DNA of 64,000 bases from Paraburkholderia haematera (GCF_905220975.1 NZ_CAJNBK010000001.1:682001-746000), one strand, 5' to 3'. Counted from the first letter of the stretch, positions 47,126-57,560 are shown. Notes: generated from the letters alone by a model not told the origin. Made by a program: numbers and translations.

Positions 47126-47158
47126 TACCAGAATAATTGCTTAACTTGTACTGGTACA
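47126..47158. promoter_or_regulatory. Nested inverted repeats between the XRE regulator and methyltransferase genes
   Basis: TGTAC-TG-GTACA (47147-47158) is a perfect palindrome. TACCAG (47126-47131) and CTGGTA (47151-47156) form a second, wider inverted repeat overlapping it, and TATCGATA lies at 47120-47127. Candidate operator for the MmyB-type regulator. Confidence 0.5.
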
Positions 47159-47253
47159 CGGCGGGTTCTATTGTAACGGCTGGAACGGCGCAGCGCTGTT
47201 AAGACCCACCGGCCCAAGCCCGTCCAACCCCACCTAGATAACCGGAGCCTTCC

Positions 47254-48006
47254 ATGAAGCACCACGATCAAGTTGCCGACGCCTTCGGCTCGACCGCCGC
47301 CGCGTATTTGACGAGTCAGACGCATGCCACCGGCGCCGATCTGCAGACGCTGGCGCGATCGATCGCCGCGACGCCGGATGCAAAGGTGCTCGACATGGGC
47401 TGCGGCGCGGGTCACGCGAGTTTCGCGGTGGCACCGCACGCAAAGGAAGTGGTCGCGTACGACATCGCGCCGCAAATGCTCGCGACTGTCGACGGCGCCG
47501 CGAAGGACCGCGGCCTGAGCAACATCCGTACGCAACAGGGCGCCGCCGAAACGCTGCCGTTCGACGACCATTCGTTCGACTGGATCATCAGCCGGATGAG
47601 CGCGCATCACTGGCACGACGTGCCGCGCGCGTTGGCCGAAGTGCGGCGCGTGCTGAAGCCGGGCGGCAAGGTGTTGTTCATCGACATCGCCGGCATCGAT
47701 CATCCGCTGCTCGACACGTATATCCAGTCAATCGAAGTGTTGCGCGACGGCTCGCATATCCGCGATTACCGCGCCGACGAATGGATCGCGTTTTTCGAGG
47801 CGGCCGGTTTCAAGGCATCGATTCGCGAGCGTTGGCGCATCGCGATCGAGTTCAGCTCGTGGGTGGCGCGCATGCGCACGCCGGAGCCGCATGTGATCGC
47901 GATTCGCTCGCTGTGGAGCAAATCGCCCGATGAGGTGCGCCAGTATTTCGACGTCGAGGAAGACGGCTCGTTCAAGCTCGACGCGCTGATGGTCGAGGCG
48001 CAATAA
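47254..48006 (+). CDS. Class I SAM-dependent methyltransferase (UbiE/Methyltransf_11 type)
   Basis: A 250-residue enzyme. SAM-binding motif I is KVLDMGCGAGHASFAVAPHA; acidic loop VVAYDIAPQMLATV; post-I AAETLPFDDHSFDWIISRMS; motif III RRVLKPGGKVLFIDIAG. Similar to E. coli YcgJ/YafE-like proteins; substrate unknown. Probably regulated by the divergent XRE/MmyB gene. A strong terminator follows. Confidence 0.9.
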   Translation: MKHHDQVADAFGSTAAAYLTSQTHATGADLQTLARSIAATPDAKVLDMGCGAGHASFAVAPHAKEVVAYDIAPQMLATVDGAAKDRGLSNIRTQQGAAETLPFDDHSFDWIISRMSAHHWHDVPRALAEVRRVLKPGGKVLFIDIAGIDHPLLDTYIQSIEVLRDGSHIRDYRADEWIAFFEAAGFKASIRERWRIAIEFSSWVARMRTPEPHVIAIRSLWSKSPDEVRQYFDVEEDGSFKLDALMVEAQ

Positions 48007-48074
48007 CGCAATAATGCAACAACGCATCGAAGGAGCGGGCGATACTGCCTGAAAATACACGGCGCAAAAACGAC

Positions 48075-48115
48075 GAAGCCGGGCGCGGCAAACTGCTCCG
48101 CGCCCGGCTTCCTCT
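48075..48115. terminator. Strong terminator between methyltransferase and ppc
   Basis: Perfect 14-bp stem GAAGCCGGGCGCGG (48075-48088) / CCGCGCCCGGCTTC (48098-48111) followed by CTCTTT; an A-run on the other side makes it usable for ppc on the minus strand. Confidence 0.92.
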
Positions 48116-48163
48116 TTCGGGCGGCTACCGCGAGAGATAGACCGCCCGTTCGATCGGCTTCGA

Positions 48164-51100
48164 TCAGCCCGTATTACGCAAACCCGCCGCAATCCCGTTG
48201 ATGCTCAAATGAATCCCGCGCCGCACGCGTGCGTTCGTATCGCCCGCACGGTGACGCTTGAGCAACTCGACCTGCAAGTGATTGAGCGGGTCGAGATACG
48301 GGAAGCGGTTCTTGATCGAACGCGCGAGCAGCGGGTTCTCCGCGAGCCGTTCGCTCTTGCCGGTGATCTCCGACAAGACCTTTGACGTCCGCTCCCATTC
48401 CGCGACGATCCGCTCGAACACGTGTTTGCGCAGCTTCTTGTCCGACACGAGCTGTGCATAGCGCGAGGCCACCGCGAGGTCGGTCTTCGCCAGCACCATG
48501 TCCATGTTGGAGAGCAGGTTCGAGAAGAACGGCCAGGTCTTGTGCATCTTCTTGAGCAGCGCAAGACGGCGGGTGCGCTCGGCGTCGCTCGGCGCGCTGT
48601 CCAGATGCGCGGCCACGGCGCTGCCGAAACCGTACCAGCCGGTCAGCAACAAGCGGCATTGGCCCCAGGAGAAGCCCCACGGAATCGCGCGCAGATCTTC
48701 GATCTTGCGTTGCTTCGGGTCCTGCAATTTGCGCGAAGCCGGACGGCTGCCGATATTCAACTCGGCGATCTCGGAGATCGGCGTCGACTCGAAGAAATAC
48801 TCCTTGAAGCCCGGCGTTTCGTAGACCAGCGCGCGATACGACGCCATTGCCGCGTCGGACAATTGCTGCATGGTTTCTTCGAACACAGGCAGTTCCGCTG
48901 GGGCGTTGCCGTGCGGCAGGAGCGACGCTTCGAGCGTCGCGGCCACCACCGTTTCCAGATTGCGCCGGCCGATTTCCGGATTGCCGAACTTGCTGGCGAT
49001 CACCTCGCCTTGCTCGGTCAAACGGATCTGGCCGTCGACGGTGCCCGGCGGCTGTGACAGAATCGCCTGATAAGTCGGGCCACCGCCACGGCCAACGGTG
49101 CCTCCGCGTCCATGGAAGAGGCGCAGGGTCACGCCGCGTTCATTGAACAGCGACACCAGCGCCAGCTCGGCGCGGTACAGCTCCCAGTTCGACGTCAGGA
49201 AGCCGCCGTCCTTGTTGCTGTCCGAGTAGCCGAGCATCACTTCCTGCTCGTTACCCTGATGCTCGATCAGCGCACCCACGCCCGGCAGCGCGATCAGATC
49301 GCGCATGATGTGCGGCGCATTGCGCAAGTCGGGGATCGTTTCGAACAGCGGGATCACCATCAGCCCTGCTTGCGCCGGATCGTGCGCGTCGCCCAGACGG
49401 CCATGCAGCAGGCCGGTTTCCTTCTGCAGCAACATCACTTCGACCAGATCGCTAACGGTCTCGGTGTGCGAAATGATGTAGTTGCGCACCGCGCGCGCGC
49501 CGAACTTCTCGCGCGTGACGCGGGCCTCTTCGAGCACGCCGAGTTCGCTCTTCACGAGGTCGGAGTACTCGCCGTACGGCAGACGCAAGGCGCGCGGCTG
49601 CGACAGTTCGGCGAGCAGCACCTTGAGCTTGTCTTCTTCGGAGAGCGACGCGTAGTCCTCTTCGACGCCCGCGCGTTTCAGCAGCTCGGCGATCACCGCT
49701 TCATGGATGTCCGAGCTTTGGCGCAAGTCGATGCTCGCCAGATGGAAGCCGAACACTTCGGCGGCGCGCGCGAGCGGCGACAGGCGGGGTGCCGCGAGCG
49801 GCGCGCCATGATGCTCGGCGAGCGAATCGATCAGCACGTGCAGGTCGCGCACGAATTCGGCGGAGTCGCCGTACGGTTTGGCGCGCACCGGCGCCGCGCC
49901 GCGGCCCGCGCTGCGCACCGGCACGCTGCCTTCGCCGAGACGCACGCGCGCACTGGCCGCGAGTCGCGTGTACATGCCGATCAAGGCGCGCCGATACGGT
50001 TCGTCGGTACGATGCGGCGACTGGTCGGGCGAGGCGGCCGCGAGTTCTTTCAACGCGTCGCTTGCGCCGGCCAGCAGGTTCGACACCGACAACTCGGCGC
50101 CCAACTTGTGCACCTGCTCCATATAGTGTTCGAAGATCACCGCGGCCTGGCGGGTGATCGCGTGTTCGAGCGTTTCGGCCGTGACGTTCGGATTGCCGTC
50201 ACGGTCGCCGCCGATCCAGCTGCCCATCTGGAAGAACGGCGGCAGGCGCGCGTCGAGGCCGTGCTCGGCGAGCGCTTCTTCGATGTCGGCGTAGAGCGCC
50301 GGAATTTCTTCGAGGAACGTGGCGCGGTAATACGACAGCGCGTTTTCGATTTCATCGGCAACCGTCAGACGCGAGTCGCGCAGCATCCGCGTTTGCCATA
50401 GCGACGTGACGCTGGCGCGCAACATGGCTTCGTTGCGCGCGCGTTCGCGGTTGGTCAACGGCTGATCGCGTTCGGCCAGGAGGCGCGCGACGTCGTGCTG
50501 CGCGTCGAGAATGCTCTTGCGCTGCACTTCGGTAGGGTGCGCGGTCAGGACCGGCACGATCAACGCTTCGTTGAAGAACTGCTGCAGAACCGGCGTCGCG
50601 GCGGCGTTCGCCTCGACGAGCCGTTCGAGCGCGTGTGCCATGGTGCCCGGTTGCGAGGTCGAACCGGCCAGCGCGTGAATCCGGTGACGGCGATTGCGGT
50701 GGCGGTCTTCGGCGATATTCGCAAGATGCGAGAAGTAGCTGAACGCGCGCACCACGCTGACCGTTTGCTCCGGGCTGAGCGTTCGCAGTTTCTTGTCGAG
50801 GGTCTGCGCGGCGGCGTTGTCGTCCTCACGGCGAAAACGCACGGCGGTCTGGCGGATCGTCTCCACGACGTCGAACACCGCGTCGCCTTCCTGTTCGCGC
50901 AGCACGTCGCCGAGCAGGCGGCCGAGATAGCGGATGTCCTGAAACAGCGGATGATCCTTGTCCTCGCGCGTGCGGCCGCTGGTTTTCGACGCGGGTGCGA
51001 TCGTCTCCTGGGAAACGGTTTGCAGCTTGGGCGCTTTGGCGGCTGGCTTTGCTTTCTCTGTCTTGACGGCCTTCACCGCTTTGTCCGCCTTCGCGGGCGC

Positions 51101-51292
51101 GGAGGTTTTCGCGGACTTGGGCGTTTTGGCGACGTGAGCGGCCTGGGTTGCCTTGGCCGCTTTGCCGGCGCGTTTAGCCGATGTGGACGGGGTGGCCGTT
51201 GCGGCGGAGGCAGAAGCGGCGGCGTCGGCTGCTTGAGCCTTGGGCGATGCAGTGTTGCGGCGGGCAGGGCGCGCCGATCCGGAAGACGTCAC
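48164..51292 (-). CDS. ppc: Phosphoenolpyruvate carboxylase with an Ala/Lys-rich N-terminal extension
   Basis: A 1042-residue enzyme replenishing oxaloacetate from PEP and bicarbonate. Catalytic motifs: [20 protein letters not shown] (active-site His), [40 protein letters not shown] (His/Arg loop); the C-terminus ends [12 protein letters not shown] with the conserved C-terminal NTG. The first ~105 residues are rich in Ala, Lys, Pro and Ser (histone H1-like) and lie before the conserved start of the enzyme, so the protein is ~150 residues longer than E. coli Ppc (883). Start GTG at 51292 with GAGGAAA upstream. It diverges from hemC. Confidence 0.96.
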   Translation of the reverse strand: MTSSGSARPARRNTASPKAQAADAAASASAATATPSTSAKRAGKAAKATQAAHVAKTPKSAKTSAPAKADKAVKAVKTEKAKPAAKAPKLQTVSQETIAPASKTSGRTREDKDHPLFQDIRYLGRLLGDVLREQEGDAVFDVVETIRQTAVRFRREDDNAAAQTLDKKLRTLSPEQTVSVVRAFSYFSHLANIAEDRHRNRRHRIHALAGSTSQPGTMAHALERLVEANAAATPVLQQFFNEALIVPVLTAHPTEVQRKSILDAQHDVARLLAERDQPLTNRERARNEAMLRASVTSLWQTRMLRDSRLTVADEIENALSYYRATFLEEIPALYADIEEALAEHGLDARLPPFFQMGSWIGGDRDGNPNVTAETLEHAITRQAAVIFEHYMEQVHKLGAELSVSNLLAGASDALKELAAASPDQSPHRTDEPYRRALIGMYTRLAASARVRLGEGSVPVRSAGRGAAPVRAKPYGDSAEFVRDLHVLIDSLAEHHGAPLAAPRLSPLARAAEVFGFHLASIDLRQSSDIHEAVIAELLKRAGVEEDYASLSEEDKLKVLLAELSQPRALRLPYGEYSDLVKSELGVLEEARVTREKFGARAVRNYIISHTETVSDLVEVMLLQKETGLLHGRLGDAHDPAQAGLMVIPLFETIPDLRNAPHIMRDLIALPGVGALIEHQGNEQEVMLGYSDSNKDGGFLTSNWELYRAELALVSLFNERGVTLRLFHGRGGTVGRGGGPTYQAILSQPPGTVDGQIRLTEQGEVIASKFGNPEIGRRNLETVVAATLEASLLPHGNAPAELPVFEETMQQLSDAAMASYRALVYETPGFKEYFFESTPISEIAELNIGSRPASRKLQDPKQRKIEDLRAIPWGFSWGQCRLLLTGWYGFGSAVAAHLDSAPSDAERTRRLALLKKMHKTWPFFSNLLSNMDMVLAKTDLAVASRYAQLVSDKKLRKHVFERIVAEWERTSKVLSEITGKSERLAENPLLARSIKNRFPYLDPLNHLQVELLKRHRAGDTNARVRRGIHLSINGIAAGLRNTG

Positions 51293-51750
51293 GATGGGTT
51301 TCCTCAGGGAAGCCAGGGTCTGTTGAGTGATGAACTGCTACTGCGGAACTGCACTATGAGTTGCAACGTGAACTGCACGAAACAGCATGAAACCAGCACG
51401 AGGCTTGGACAAAGCCTGGACAAAGCGGTATGCGCCGATGGCAATGCGCCAGAGAGGATGGCCACGCGTGCATGTGCGCGAAGCGCACAAAGTGCATTAG
51501 CTGCACGAAGCACAGTGCATGCGCGACTGGCGCGCGAGGCACGTTGCGCCGCATTGCATCATCCCGCATGCCGCGCCCCGGTGCGCGAACGACCGTGCTT
51601 GAACAGGCTGGGATGGGGCAGGCGCGCGCTCGGCGAACCCCGTCTCCTCCATCGATACCGCGCCGGCACGGCGCTCCGCTGTGCCTTGAGACACAAGGGC
51701 GCGTGCTAACATTGATTGTTATTACATCCCGTCATTCGATCAGCAAGCTA
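51293..51750. promoter_or_regulatory. Divergent ppc/hemC region dense in GCA/TGC hairpins
   Basis: 458 bases with no gene. Repeated TGCAC/GTGCA words form two adjacent perfect hairpins: TGTGCGC-GAA-GCGCACA (51473-51489) and GTGCA-TTAGC-TGCAC (51492-51506). Near ppc, AACTGCAC occurs twice and TGGACAAAGC occurs twice (51406-51427). TTGATTGTTATTACAT just before hemC may hold its promoter. The hemC ribosome site is weak. Confidence 0.4.
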
Positions 51751-52767
51751 ATGAACACCGAGACGTTTTTTGCGCCACCCCACACGCTTGTGATTGCGTC
51801 GCGAGAAAGCCGCCTTGCCATGTGGCAGGCAGAGCATGTGCGATGTGCGCTGCACAAATTATATCCATCTTGTGACGTAAAAATCCTCGGAATGACGACA
51901 CGTGGGGATCAAATTCTCGATCGCACTTTGTCGAAGGTTGGTGGTAAGGGCCTGTTCGTCAAGGAACTGGAAGCGGCGCTGGCCGACGGCCGCGCCGATC
52001 TGGCCGTGCATTCGCTCAAAGACGTGCCGATGGAATTGCCCGCCGGCTTTGCGCTTTCCACCATCATGGAGCGCGAAGATCCGCGCGACGCGCTCGTCTC
52101 CAACGAGTACGACTCGCTTGCCGCGCTGCCGGCCGGCGCCGTGGTCGGTACCTCCAGCCTGCGCCGCGAGGCCATGCTGCGCATGCGTTACCCGCACCTC
52201 GTGGTGCGGCCGTTGCGCGGCAACCTGGATACGCGCCTGTCCAAGCTCGATCGCGGCGACTACGCGGCGATCATTCTGGCGGCGGCCGGTTTGAAGCGTC
52301 TGGGTCTCGGCGAGCGCATCCGCGCGCTGCTCGATCCTGAAGACAGCTTGCCCGCAGCCGGTCAGGGCGCGCTCGGCATCGAGATTCGCGCCGATCGCGC
52401 GGACCTCGCGGCGTGGCTCGCGCCGCTGCATCACGAACATACGGCAGCGGCCGTTGAGGCGGAGCGGATGGTGTCGCGCGCCCTTGGCGGCAGTTGCGAA
52501 GTGCCGCTCGCGGCCTACGCAACCTGGCACGACGGTGCGCTGCATCTGCGCGGCATCGTCGCTACGCCCGACGGCCAGCGTGTCCTGAGCGCGCAGGCAT
52601 CGGGGCCGGCGCCCACCGTCGAACACGCCGTTGCGCTTGGCCAGGAAGTGGCGAATGCGCTCGAACAGCAAGGCGCAATGGACATCGTCCGTGCGCTGAG
52701 CACGGCCAGCGGTCCCGCGGCAGCGTCAGCCGACGGCGCGTCGGACAGCGCGGCGACCGGCGAGTGA
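51751..52767 (+). CDS. hemC: Hydroxymethylbilane synthase (porphobilinogen deaminase)
   Basis: A 338-residue cytosolic enzyme joining four porphobilinogens. [60 protein letters not shown] (catalytic Asp in [10 protein letters not shown]), [20 protein letters not shown], and [19 protein letters not shown] with the Cys carrying the dipyrromethane cofactor. A ~20-residue Ala/Ser C-terminal extension is unusual but harmless-looking. The stop overlaps the hemDX start by one base (TGATG). Confidence 0.97.
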   Translation: MNTETFFAPPHTLVIASRESRLAMWQAEHVRCALHKLYPSCDVKILGMTTRGDQILDRTLSKVGGKGLFVKELEAALADGRADLAVHSLKDVPMELPAGFALSTIMEREDPRDALVSNEYDSLAALPAGAVVGTSSLRREAMLRMRYPHLVVRPLRGNLDTRLSKLDRGDYAAIILAAAGLKRLGLGERIRALLDPEDSLPAAGQGALGIEIRADRADLAAWLAPLHHEHTAAAVEAERMVSRALGGSCEVPLAAYATWHDGALHLRGIVATPDGQRVLSAQASGPAPTVEHAVALGQEVANALEQQGAMDIVRALSTASGPAAASADGASDSAATGE

Positions 52768-54785
52768 TGGCGGCCGATATCCCGGGCAACGCATCCTCAT
52801 CCGTCGGCAAGGCGGCGTTCACGGTTGTGATTACGCGACCGGCCGGTCAGTCGAACGAATTGATCGCGCAACTCGCGGCGGCAGGCATTGCTGCGCTCGA
52901 TTTTTCGTTGATCGACATCGCGCCTGTCACGGACGAAGCGCCATTGCGCAGCGCGCTGGCTTCGCTGGAACGCTATGCACTGGTGGTGTTCGTGTCGCCC
53001 AACGCGGTCGATCACGCGTTTGCGCGTAGCGATGCAATCTGGCCGCACGCGCTGCCGATCGGCGTAGTCGGGCCGGGCAGTGTGCAGGCGCTGGCGCGCC
53101 AGGGCGTCACCGCGCCGGCATACCAGGTCATCAGCCCGCCGTCCGTAGCCGACGACGATACCGCGCGCTTCGATTCCGAAGGCCTGTTCGCGGCGATCGA
53201 CACGGCGCTCGGCGCGGCGAGCCTCGAAGGCAAGCGCGTCCTGATCGTGCGCGGCGACGGCGGCCGCGAATGGCTTGCCGACCGTTTGCGCGAAGCCGGC
53301 GCCGAAGTCGAAACCGTCGCGGCCTATCGCCGCCTCGTACCGGAGCCGTCGATCGGCGGCTGGGCGCGCGTGCACGCGCTGCTTGCCGGCGAGCCGCACG
53401 CCTGGCTGCTCACCAGTTCGGAAGGGGTGCGCAACCTGCATGAACTCGCGCAAGAGCATCTGACCGCCGGCGAAATCGCGCAACTGAAGCACGCCAACCT
53501 CGTCACGCCGCATCCCCGTATTGCGCAGACCGCGCGGGCATTGGGTTTTGATAGCATTACGGTGTCCGGCGCGGGCGATGATCGCATTGCCCGCGCCTTG
53601 CTTGCTGCCGTGCCGACCGTAGTTCAACCGGTACCGTCCAACCCGGCTCATTCACCGGCTAAATCACGCATGACTGAAACGAACGCATCCACGAACGCTT
53701 CACCCCAGCCGGCCGCAAGCACTGCGTTGCCGCCGAATCCCCCCTTCACGCCCTACGAAGCGCAAAAGCGCCGCAGCGCGAGCGGACCGCTGCTGTGGTT
53801 TGTCGTCGTGGTCATCGCCTGTGCGGCGGGCGTGGGCGGCTATGCGCTCAATCGCAAGGTGGAGCGCACCGAGCAGCAACTCGCGCAACGCCAGCAAGCC
53901 AACGACGCGCAGACCAACGACCTGCGCGTCAAGACCGATCAGGCGCTGGCTACGGTGCATCAATCGGACGCGCAGGTCGCGCAACTCGAAGGCAAGCTCG
54001 CTGATGCGCAAACCGCGCAGCAGGCACTGCAACAGCAATACACCGATCTCGCCCGCAATCGCGACGACTGGACGATGGCCGAAGTCGGCCAGATGTTGTC
54101 GGCCGCGAGCCAGCAATTGCAGCTCACCGGCAACACGCAACTCGCGCTGTTCGCGCTGCAAAGCGCCGACACGCGTCTCGCCGCCTCGGATAGCCCGCAG
54201 GCTGTGACCGTGCGCAAAGCGATCGCGCAAGACATCGACAAGCTGAAGGCCGCGCCGTCCACGGATCTGACGGGGATGGCGATCAAGCTCGACAACGCGA
54301 TCGACCAGGTCGACGCGTTGCCGCTCTCGGGCGAGGCACCAATTGCCCACGCCACGCCGAAGGCCGCCACCTGGGCCGACACGGCGAAGGTGGCCGCGGC
54401 CACCGGTGAGCCGCGTTGGAAAGTGTGGTGGCGTGAGGTCACGACCGGCATCGGCCAGCAGTTGACGAGCCTCGTCCAGGTGCGCCGCATCGACAACGCC
54501 GACGCGATGCTGGTCACGCCCGATCAAGGCTACTTCGTGCGCGAGAATCTGAAGCTGCGCTTGCTGTCGGCGCGGCTTGCGCTGCTCTCGCGCAACCAGA
54601 CCACGCTGAAGTCCGACCTGCAGGCGGCGCAGGCGGCGCTCACGCGCTACTTCGACAATACGTCGAAGAAAACGCAGACCGTGGCCGATCTGGTCAAGCA
54701 GGTGGATGCGGGCTCGGCCGCGGTTGAACTGCCGAGTCTGAACACCAGCCTGCAGGCCGTCAATCAATACCGGAGCCGAGGTTAA
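52767..54785 (+). CDS. hemDX: Fused uroporphyrinogen-III synthase HemD / membrane protein HemX
   Basis: A 672-residue single frame. Residues ~10-290 are HemD (VVITRPAGQSNELIAQLAAA; LVVFVSPNAVDHAF; VLIVRGDGGREWLADRLREA; AWLLTSSEGVRNL), which cyclises hydroxymethylbilane. Near residue 302 the HemX part begins (an internal ATG at 53670 could also start it alone): a transmembrane helix (PLLWFVVVVIACAAGVGGYA, about 340-362), a Gln/Ala coiled coil, and the HemX domain ending at LNTSLQAVNQYRSRG. In E. coli hemD and hemX are separate genes in hemCDXY; the fusion is known in Burkholderia. No stop or shift separates them here. Confidence 0.95.
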   Translation: MAADIPGNASSSVGKAAFTVVITRPAGQSNELIAQLAAAGIAALDFSLIDIAPVTDEAPLRSALASLERYALVVFVSPNAVDHAFARSDAIWPHALPIGVVGPGSVQALARQGVTAPAYQVISPPSVADDDTARFDSEGLFAAIDTALGAASLEGKRVLIVRGDGGREWLADRLREAGAEVETVAAYRRLVPEPSIGGWARVHALLAGEPHAWLLTSSEGVRNLHELAQEHLTAGEIAQLKHANLVTPHPRIAQTARALGFDSITVSGAGDDRIARALLAAVPTVVQPVPSNPAHSPAKSRMTETNASTNASPQPAASTALPPNPPFTPYEAQKRRSASGPLLWFVVVVIACAAGVGGYALNRKVERTEQQLAQRQQANDAQTNDLRVKTDQALATVHQSDAQVAQLEGKLADAQTAQQALQQQYTDLARNRDDWTMAEVGQMLSAASQQLQLTGNTQLALFALQSADTRLAASDSPQAVTVRKAIAQDIDKLKAAPSTDLTGMAIKLDNAIDQVDALPLSGEAPIAHATPKAATWADTAKVAAATGEPRWKVWWREVTTGIGQQLTSLVQVRRIDNADAMLVTPDQGYFVRENLKLRLLSARLALLSRNQTTLKSDLQAAQAALTRYFDNTSKKTQTVADLVKQVDAGSAAVELPSLNTSLQAVNQYRSRG

Positions 54786-54787
54786 TC

Positions 54788-55978
54788 ATGGCAATCCGGG
54801 GACTTCTATGGCTCGCGTTGCTGTTCGCCATCGCGGTGGTGCTGGCGGTGGTCGGGCGCTTCGACATGGGGCAGGTGCTGCTGATCTATCCGCCGTATCG
54901 CGTCGACATCTCGCTGAATCTGTTCGTGGTCGGGCTGGTGGTGCTGTTCATCCTGTTGTACGCGCTGCTGCGCATCGTGCGCAACATCTGGCGCATGCCG
55001 CAGCGCGTGGCGGCCTATCGCGCTCGCTCGCGGGTCGCGAAGGCGCACGCCGCATTGCGCGACGCGATCGGCAATCTGTACGCCGGGCGTTTCTCGCGCG
55101 CTGAAAAAGCCGCGAAGGATTCGCTTACGAATGGCGACAACAAGGGCGCGGCCGGTTTGATCGCGGCCACCGCGGCGCACCGCATGCGTGAATACGCGCG
55201 GCGCGACGAATGGCTCGCCCAGATCGAAGAAGCCGACTGGCAGGACGCACGCCTGATGGCCACCGCCGACATGCGCGCCGATGGCCGCGACGCGGACGGC
55301 GCGCTGACCGCGCTCACCGAAATGCAATCGCAGGGTGCGCGGCGCATTCACGCGCAGCAGATCATGTTGCGCGCGCAACAGCAATTGAAGAACTGGAGTG
55401 AAGTGCTCAAGCTCGTCAAGACGCTGGAAAAGCGCGAAGCGATCCATCCGGCGGTGGCGGTGCGTTTGCGCCAGCTTGCGGCGGAGAACCTGTTGCGCGA
55501 CCGGCGTCACAACGCCGATGCGCTGCTGGAGTTGTGGAGTTCGCTGTCGGCCACCGAACGTCACTCACCGCGTCTCGCCGATGTCGCCGCCGAACTGCTG
55601 GTGTCGCTGAATCGTCCGCAGGAAGCACGCAAGATCGTCGAAGAAGCGCTGGCGCAGAATTGGGACGCGCGTCTGCTGCGCCGTTATCCGGACACGACCG
55701 GGGGCGACGCGTTGCCGCTGATCCAGAAGGCCGAAGGGTGGCAGAAGGATCGCCCGGAAGACGCGGACCTGATGTTCGCCTTGGGCCGCTTGTGTCTGCA
55801 CCAGCAGTTGTGGGGCAAGGCGCAATCGTTCCTCGAGCGCGCGCTGAAACTGGCCGACAACGAGACGCTGAAGATTCGTTCGCATCGCGCGTTGGCGCGT
55901 TTGCATGAACAGCTCGGCGATGCCGAAAAGGCGAGCCAGCACTATCGCGAGAGCGCGTTGGCGATGAATATCGTTTGA
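54788..55978 (+). CDS. hemY: HemY, haem biosynthesis-associated inner-membrane protein
   Basis: A 396-residue protein, named HemY in the HemY_N/TPR sense, not protoporphyrinogen oxidase. Two N-terminal membrane helices (IRGLLWLALLFAIAVVLAVV; LFVVGLVVLFILLYALLRIV) and a cytoplasmic or periplasmic TPR array to the end (ADLMFALGRLCLHQQLWGKA, ALARLHEQLGDAEKASQHYR). Starts 2 nt after hemDX, so it is coupled to it. Proposed to organise late haem enzymes. It ends the operon before a terminator. Confidence 0.95.
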   Translation: MAIRGLLWLALLFAIAVVLAVVGRFDMGQVLLIYPPYRVDISLNLFVVGLVVLFILLYALLRIVRNIWRMPQRVAAYRARSRVAKAHAALRDAIGNLYAGRFSRAEKAAKDSLTNGDNKGAAGLIAATAAHRMREYARRDEWLAQIEEADWQDARLMATADMRADGRDADGALTALTEMQSQGARRIHAQQIMLRAQQQLKNWSEVLKLVKTLEKREAIHPAVAVRLRQLAAENLLRDRRHNADALLELWSSLSATERHSPRLADVAAELLVSLNRPQEARKIVEEALAQNWDARLLRRYPDTTGGDALPLIQKAEGWQKDRPEDADLMFALGRLCLHQQLWGKAQSFLERALKLADNETLKIRSHRALARLHEQLGDAEKASQHYRESALAMNIV

Positions 55979-56025
55979 TGCTTTGATCGATGCGGCGTGC
56001 GGTTGATCGTGCGCTCCGGTAGAAG

Positions 56026-56066
56026 GAAAAAAGCCCCCGGCGTTTCAAGCCGGGGGCTTTTTCGTT
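56026..56066 (+). terminator. Terminator of the hemC-hemDX-hemY operon
   Basis: AAAAAGCCCCCGG-cgtttcaag-CCGGGGGCTTTTT, 8-13 bp stem with T-run, about 48 nt past hemY. Confidence 0.95.
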
Positions 56067-56070
56067 GAAG

Positions 56071-56102
56071 CGCTAAGCCGCTAAGCCGCTAAGCCGCTAA
56101 GC
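56071..56102. repeat. Perfect 8-bp tandem repeat, four copies
   Basis: CGCTAAGC repeated exactly four times (56071-56102) between the haem operon terminator and the MFS gene. A simple-sequence tract that could vary in copy number. Confidence 0.9.
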
Positions 56103-56156
56103 TTGACTCGTGACGCGGTGCTTTCAACCTGCGTCACGTTATCCAGCGAGCCGCTG

Positions 56157-57476
56157 TTACTTATTGACCATCGTCGCGGGCACGCTGATCGCGAGCAGTC
56201 CGCCCAGGATCATGAACGCCGCCAGCATATACATGCCGGAATCGTTCGCCGCCGTCGCCTGCTTCAGCCAGCCAACCGCATACGGGCTGAGAAAGCCCGC
56301 GAGATTGCCGATCGAATTGATCATCGCAATGCCGGCCGCCGCGCCCGTGCCGGCGAGGATCGCAGTGGGCAAACTCCAGAACAGCGGCAGGGTGGTCAGG
56401 ATGCCCATGGTCGCGAGCGTGAGCGAGGCCATTGCCAGGACCGTGTTGTGCGCCCACACCACGGAGAGCACGAGGCCAATTGCCCCCGCGAACGCCGGCA
56501 ACGCGATATGCCAGCGCCGCTCGCGCTTGCGGTCCGCGCTACGCGACACGAACACCATCGCGACCACCGCTGCCGCAAACGGAATCGCGGACAGCAGGCC
56601 GATCATGAACGAGTCCGTCACGCCGGTCGCCTTGATGATGGTCGGCAGCCAGAAGCTCACGCCATACAGGCCCATCACGAACGAGAAGTACGTGAGGCTC
56701 AGCATCAGCACGCGGCCGCTCGTGAGCACCTGACGAATCGGCATGTCGTGCTTGGTGGCTTCCTCAGCGGATACCTGGCGTTCGAGTAACTGCTTTTCTT
56801 CTGCAGTGAGCCATTTCGCTTTGGAGATACGGTCGTCCAGCATCAGGAACACCATGACGCCGACGATGACCGACGGGATCCCTTCGAGCAGAAACAGCCA
56901 CTGCCAGCCATGCCAGCCGTTCATGCCGTTGAAGCTCTTCAGGATGTAGCCCGACACCGGGCCGCCGATCACGCCGGACAACGCGATTGCCGTCATGAAC
57001 AAGGTGGTCATGCGCCCGCGCCGATGCGCCGGATACCAGTACGTGAGGTACAGAATGATGCCGGGGAAGAAGCCCGCTTCGGCGAGCCCGAGCAGGAAGC
57101 GCATCACGTAGAACATGGTCGGCGTGGTGATGAACATGGTCAGCATGGAGATCACGCCCCAGGACACCATGATCCGTGCGATCCACACGCGTGCGCCTAC
57201 CTTGTGAAGGATAACGTTGCTCGGAACTTCGAAGATGAAATAGCCGAGGAAGAAAATCCCCGCACCGAAGCCGTAGACCGCGTCACTCAGGCCAAGATCG
57301 GTGGTCATTTGCAGCTTGGCGAAGCCGACGTTGACGCGGTCGAGATACGCGACCACGTAGCAGAGCATCAGGAACGGCGCGAGCCGCCACGTGACCTTGC
57401 GGTAGGTCGCCTCTTCGAAAGTGGAAGGTGGCGCCCCCGCGCCGGGATGGTGGAGCGGATCTGCGGGACTAGCCAT
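56157..57476 (-). CDS. MFS transporter, anion:cation symporter (ACS) type
   Basis: A 439-residue, 12-helix carrier. N-terminal TWRLAPFLMLCYVVAYLDRV, GAGIFFLGYFIFEVPSNVIL, and RFLLGLAEAGFFPGIILYLT are ACS family hallmarks (tartrate, glucarate, phthalate-type uptake). It is the last gene of a minus-strand set after the ALDH and SDR genes, so it most likely imports the substrate they oxidise. Confidence 0.92.
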   Translation of the reverse strand: MASPADPLHHPGAGAPPSTFEEATYRKVTWRLAPFLMLCYVVAYLDRVNVGFAKLQMTTDLGLSDAVYGFGAGIFFLGYFIFEVPSNVILHKVGARVWIARIMVSWGVISMLTMFITTPTMFYVMRFLLGLAEAGFFPGIILYLTYWYPAHRRGRMTTLFMTAIALSGVIGGPVSGYILKSFNGMNGWHGWQWLFLLEGIPSVIVGVMVFLMLDDRISKAKWLTAEEKQLLERQVSAEEATKHDMPIRQVLTSGRVLMLSLTYFSFVMGLYGVSFWLPTIIKATGVTDSFMIGLLSAIPFAAAVVAMVFVSRSADRKRERRWHIALPAFAGAIGLVLSVVWAHNTVLAMASLTLATMGILTTLPLFWSLPTAILAGTGAAAGIAMINSIGNLAGFLSPYAVGWLKQATAANDSGMYMLAAFMILGGLLAISVPATMVNK

Positions 57477-57560
57477 GGTGTCTCCTTTTTTCTTGTGGAA
57501 ATGACGTGCGGGCTTCGATCGCGATTCTAGCCGAGCTGAATGTACCGGAAGAACCCGCGC

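Noticed and set aside
49112..50401. 429-codon plus-strand frame over ppc
   Set aside because: Antisense to intact ppc; no motif support.
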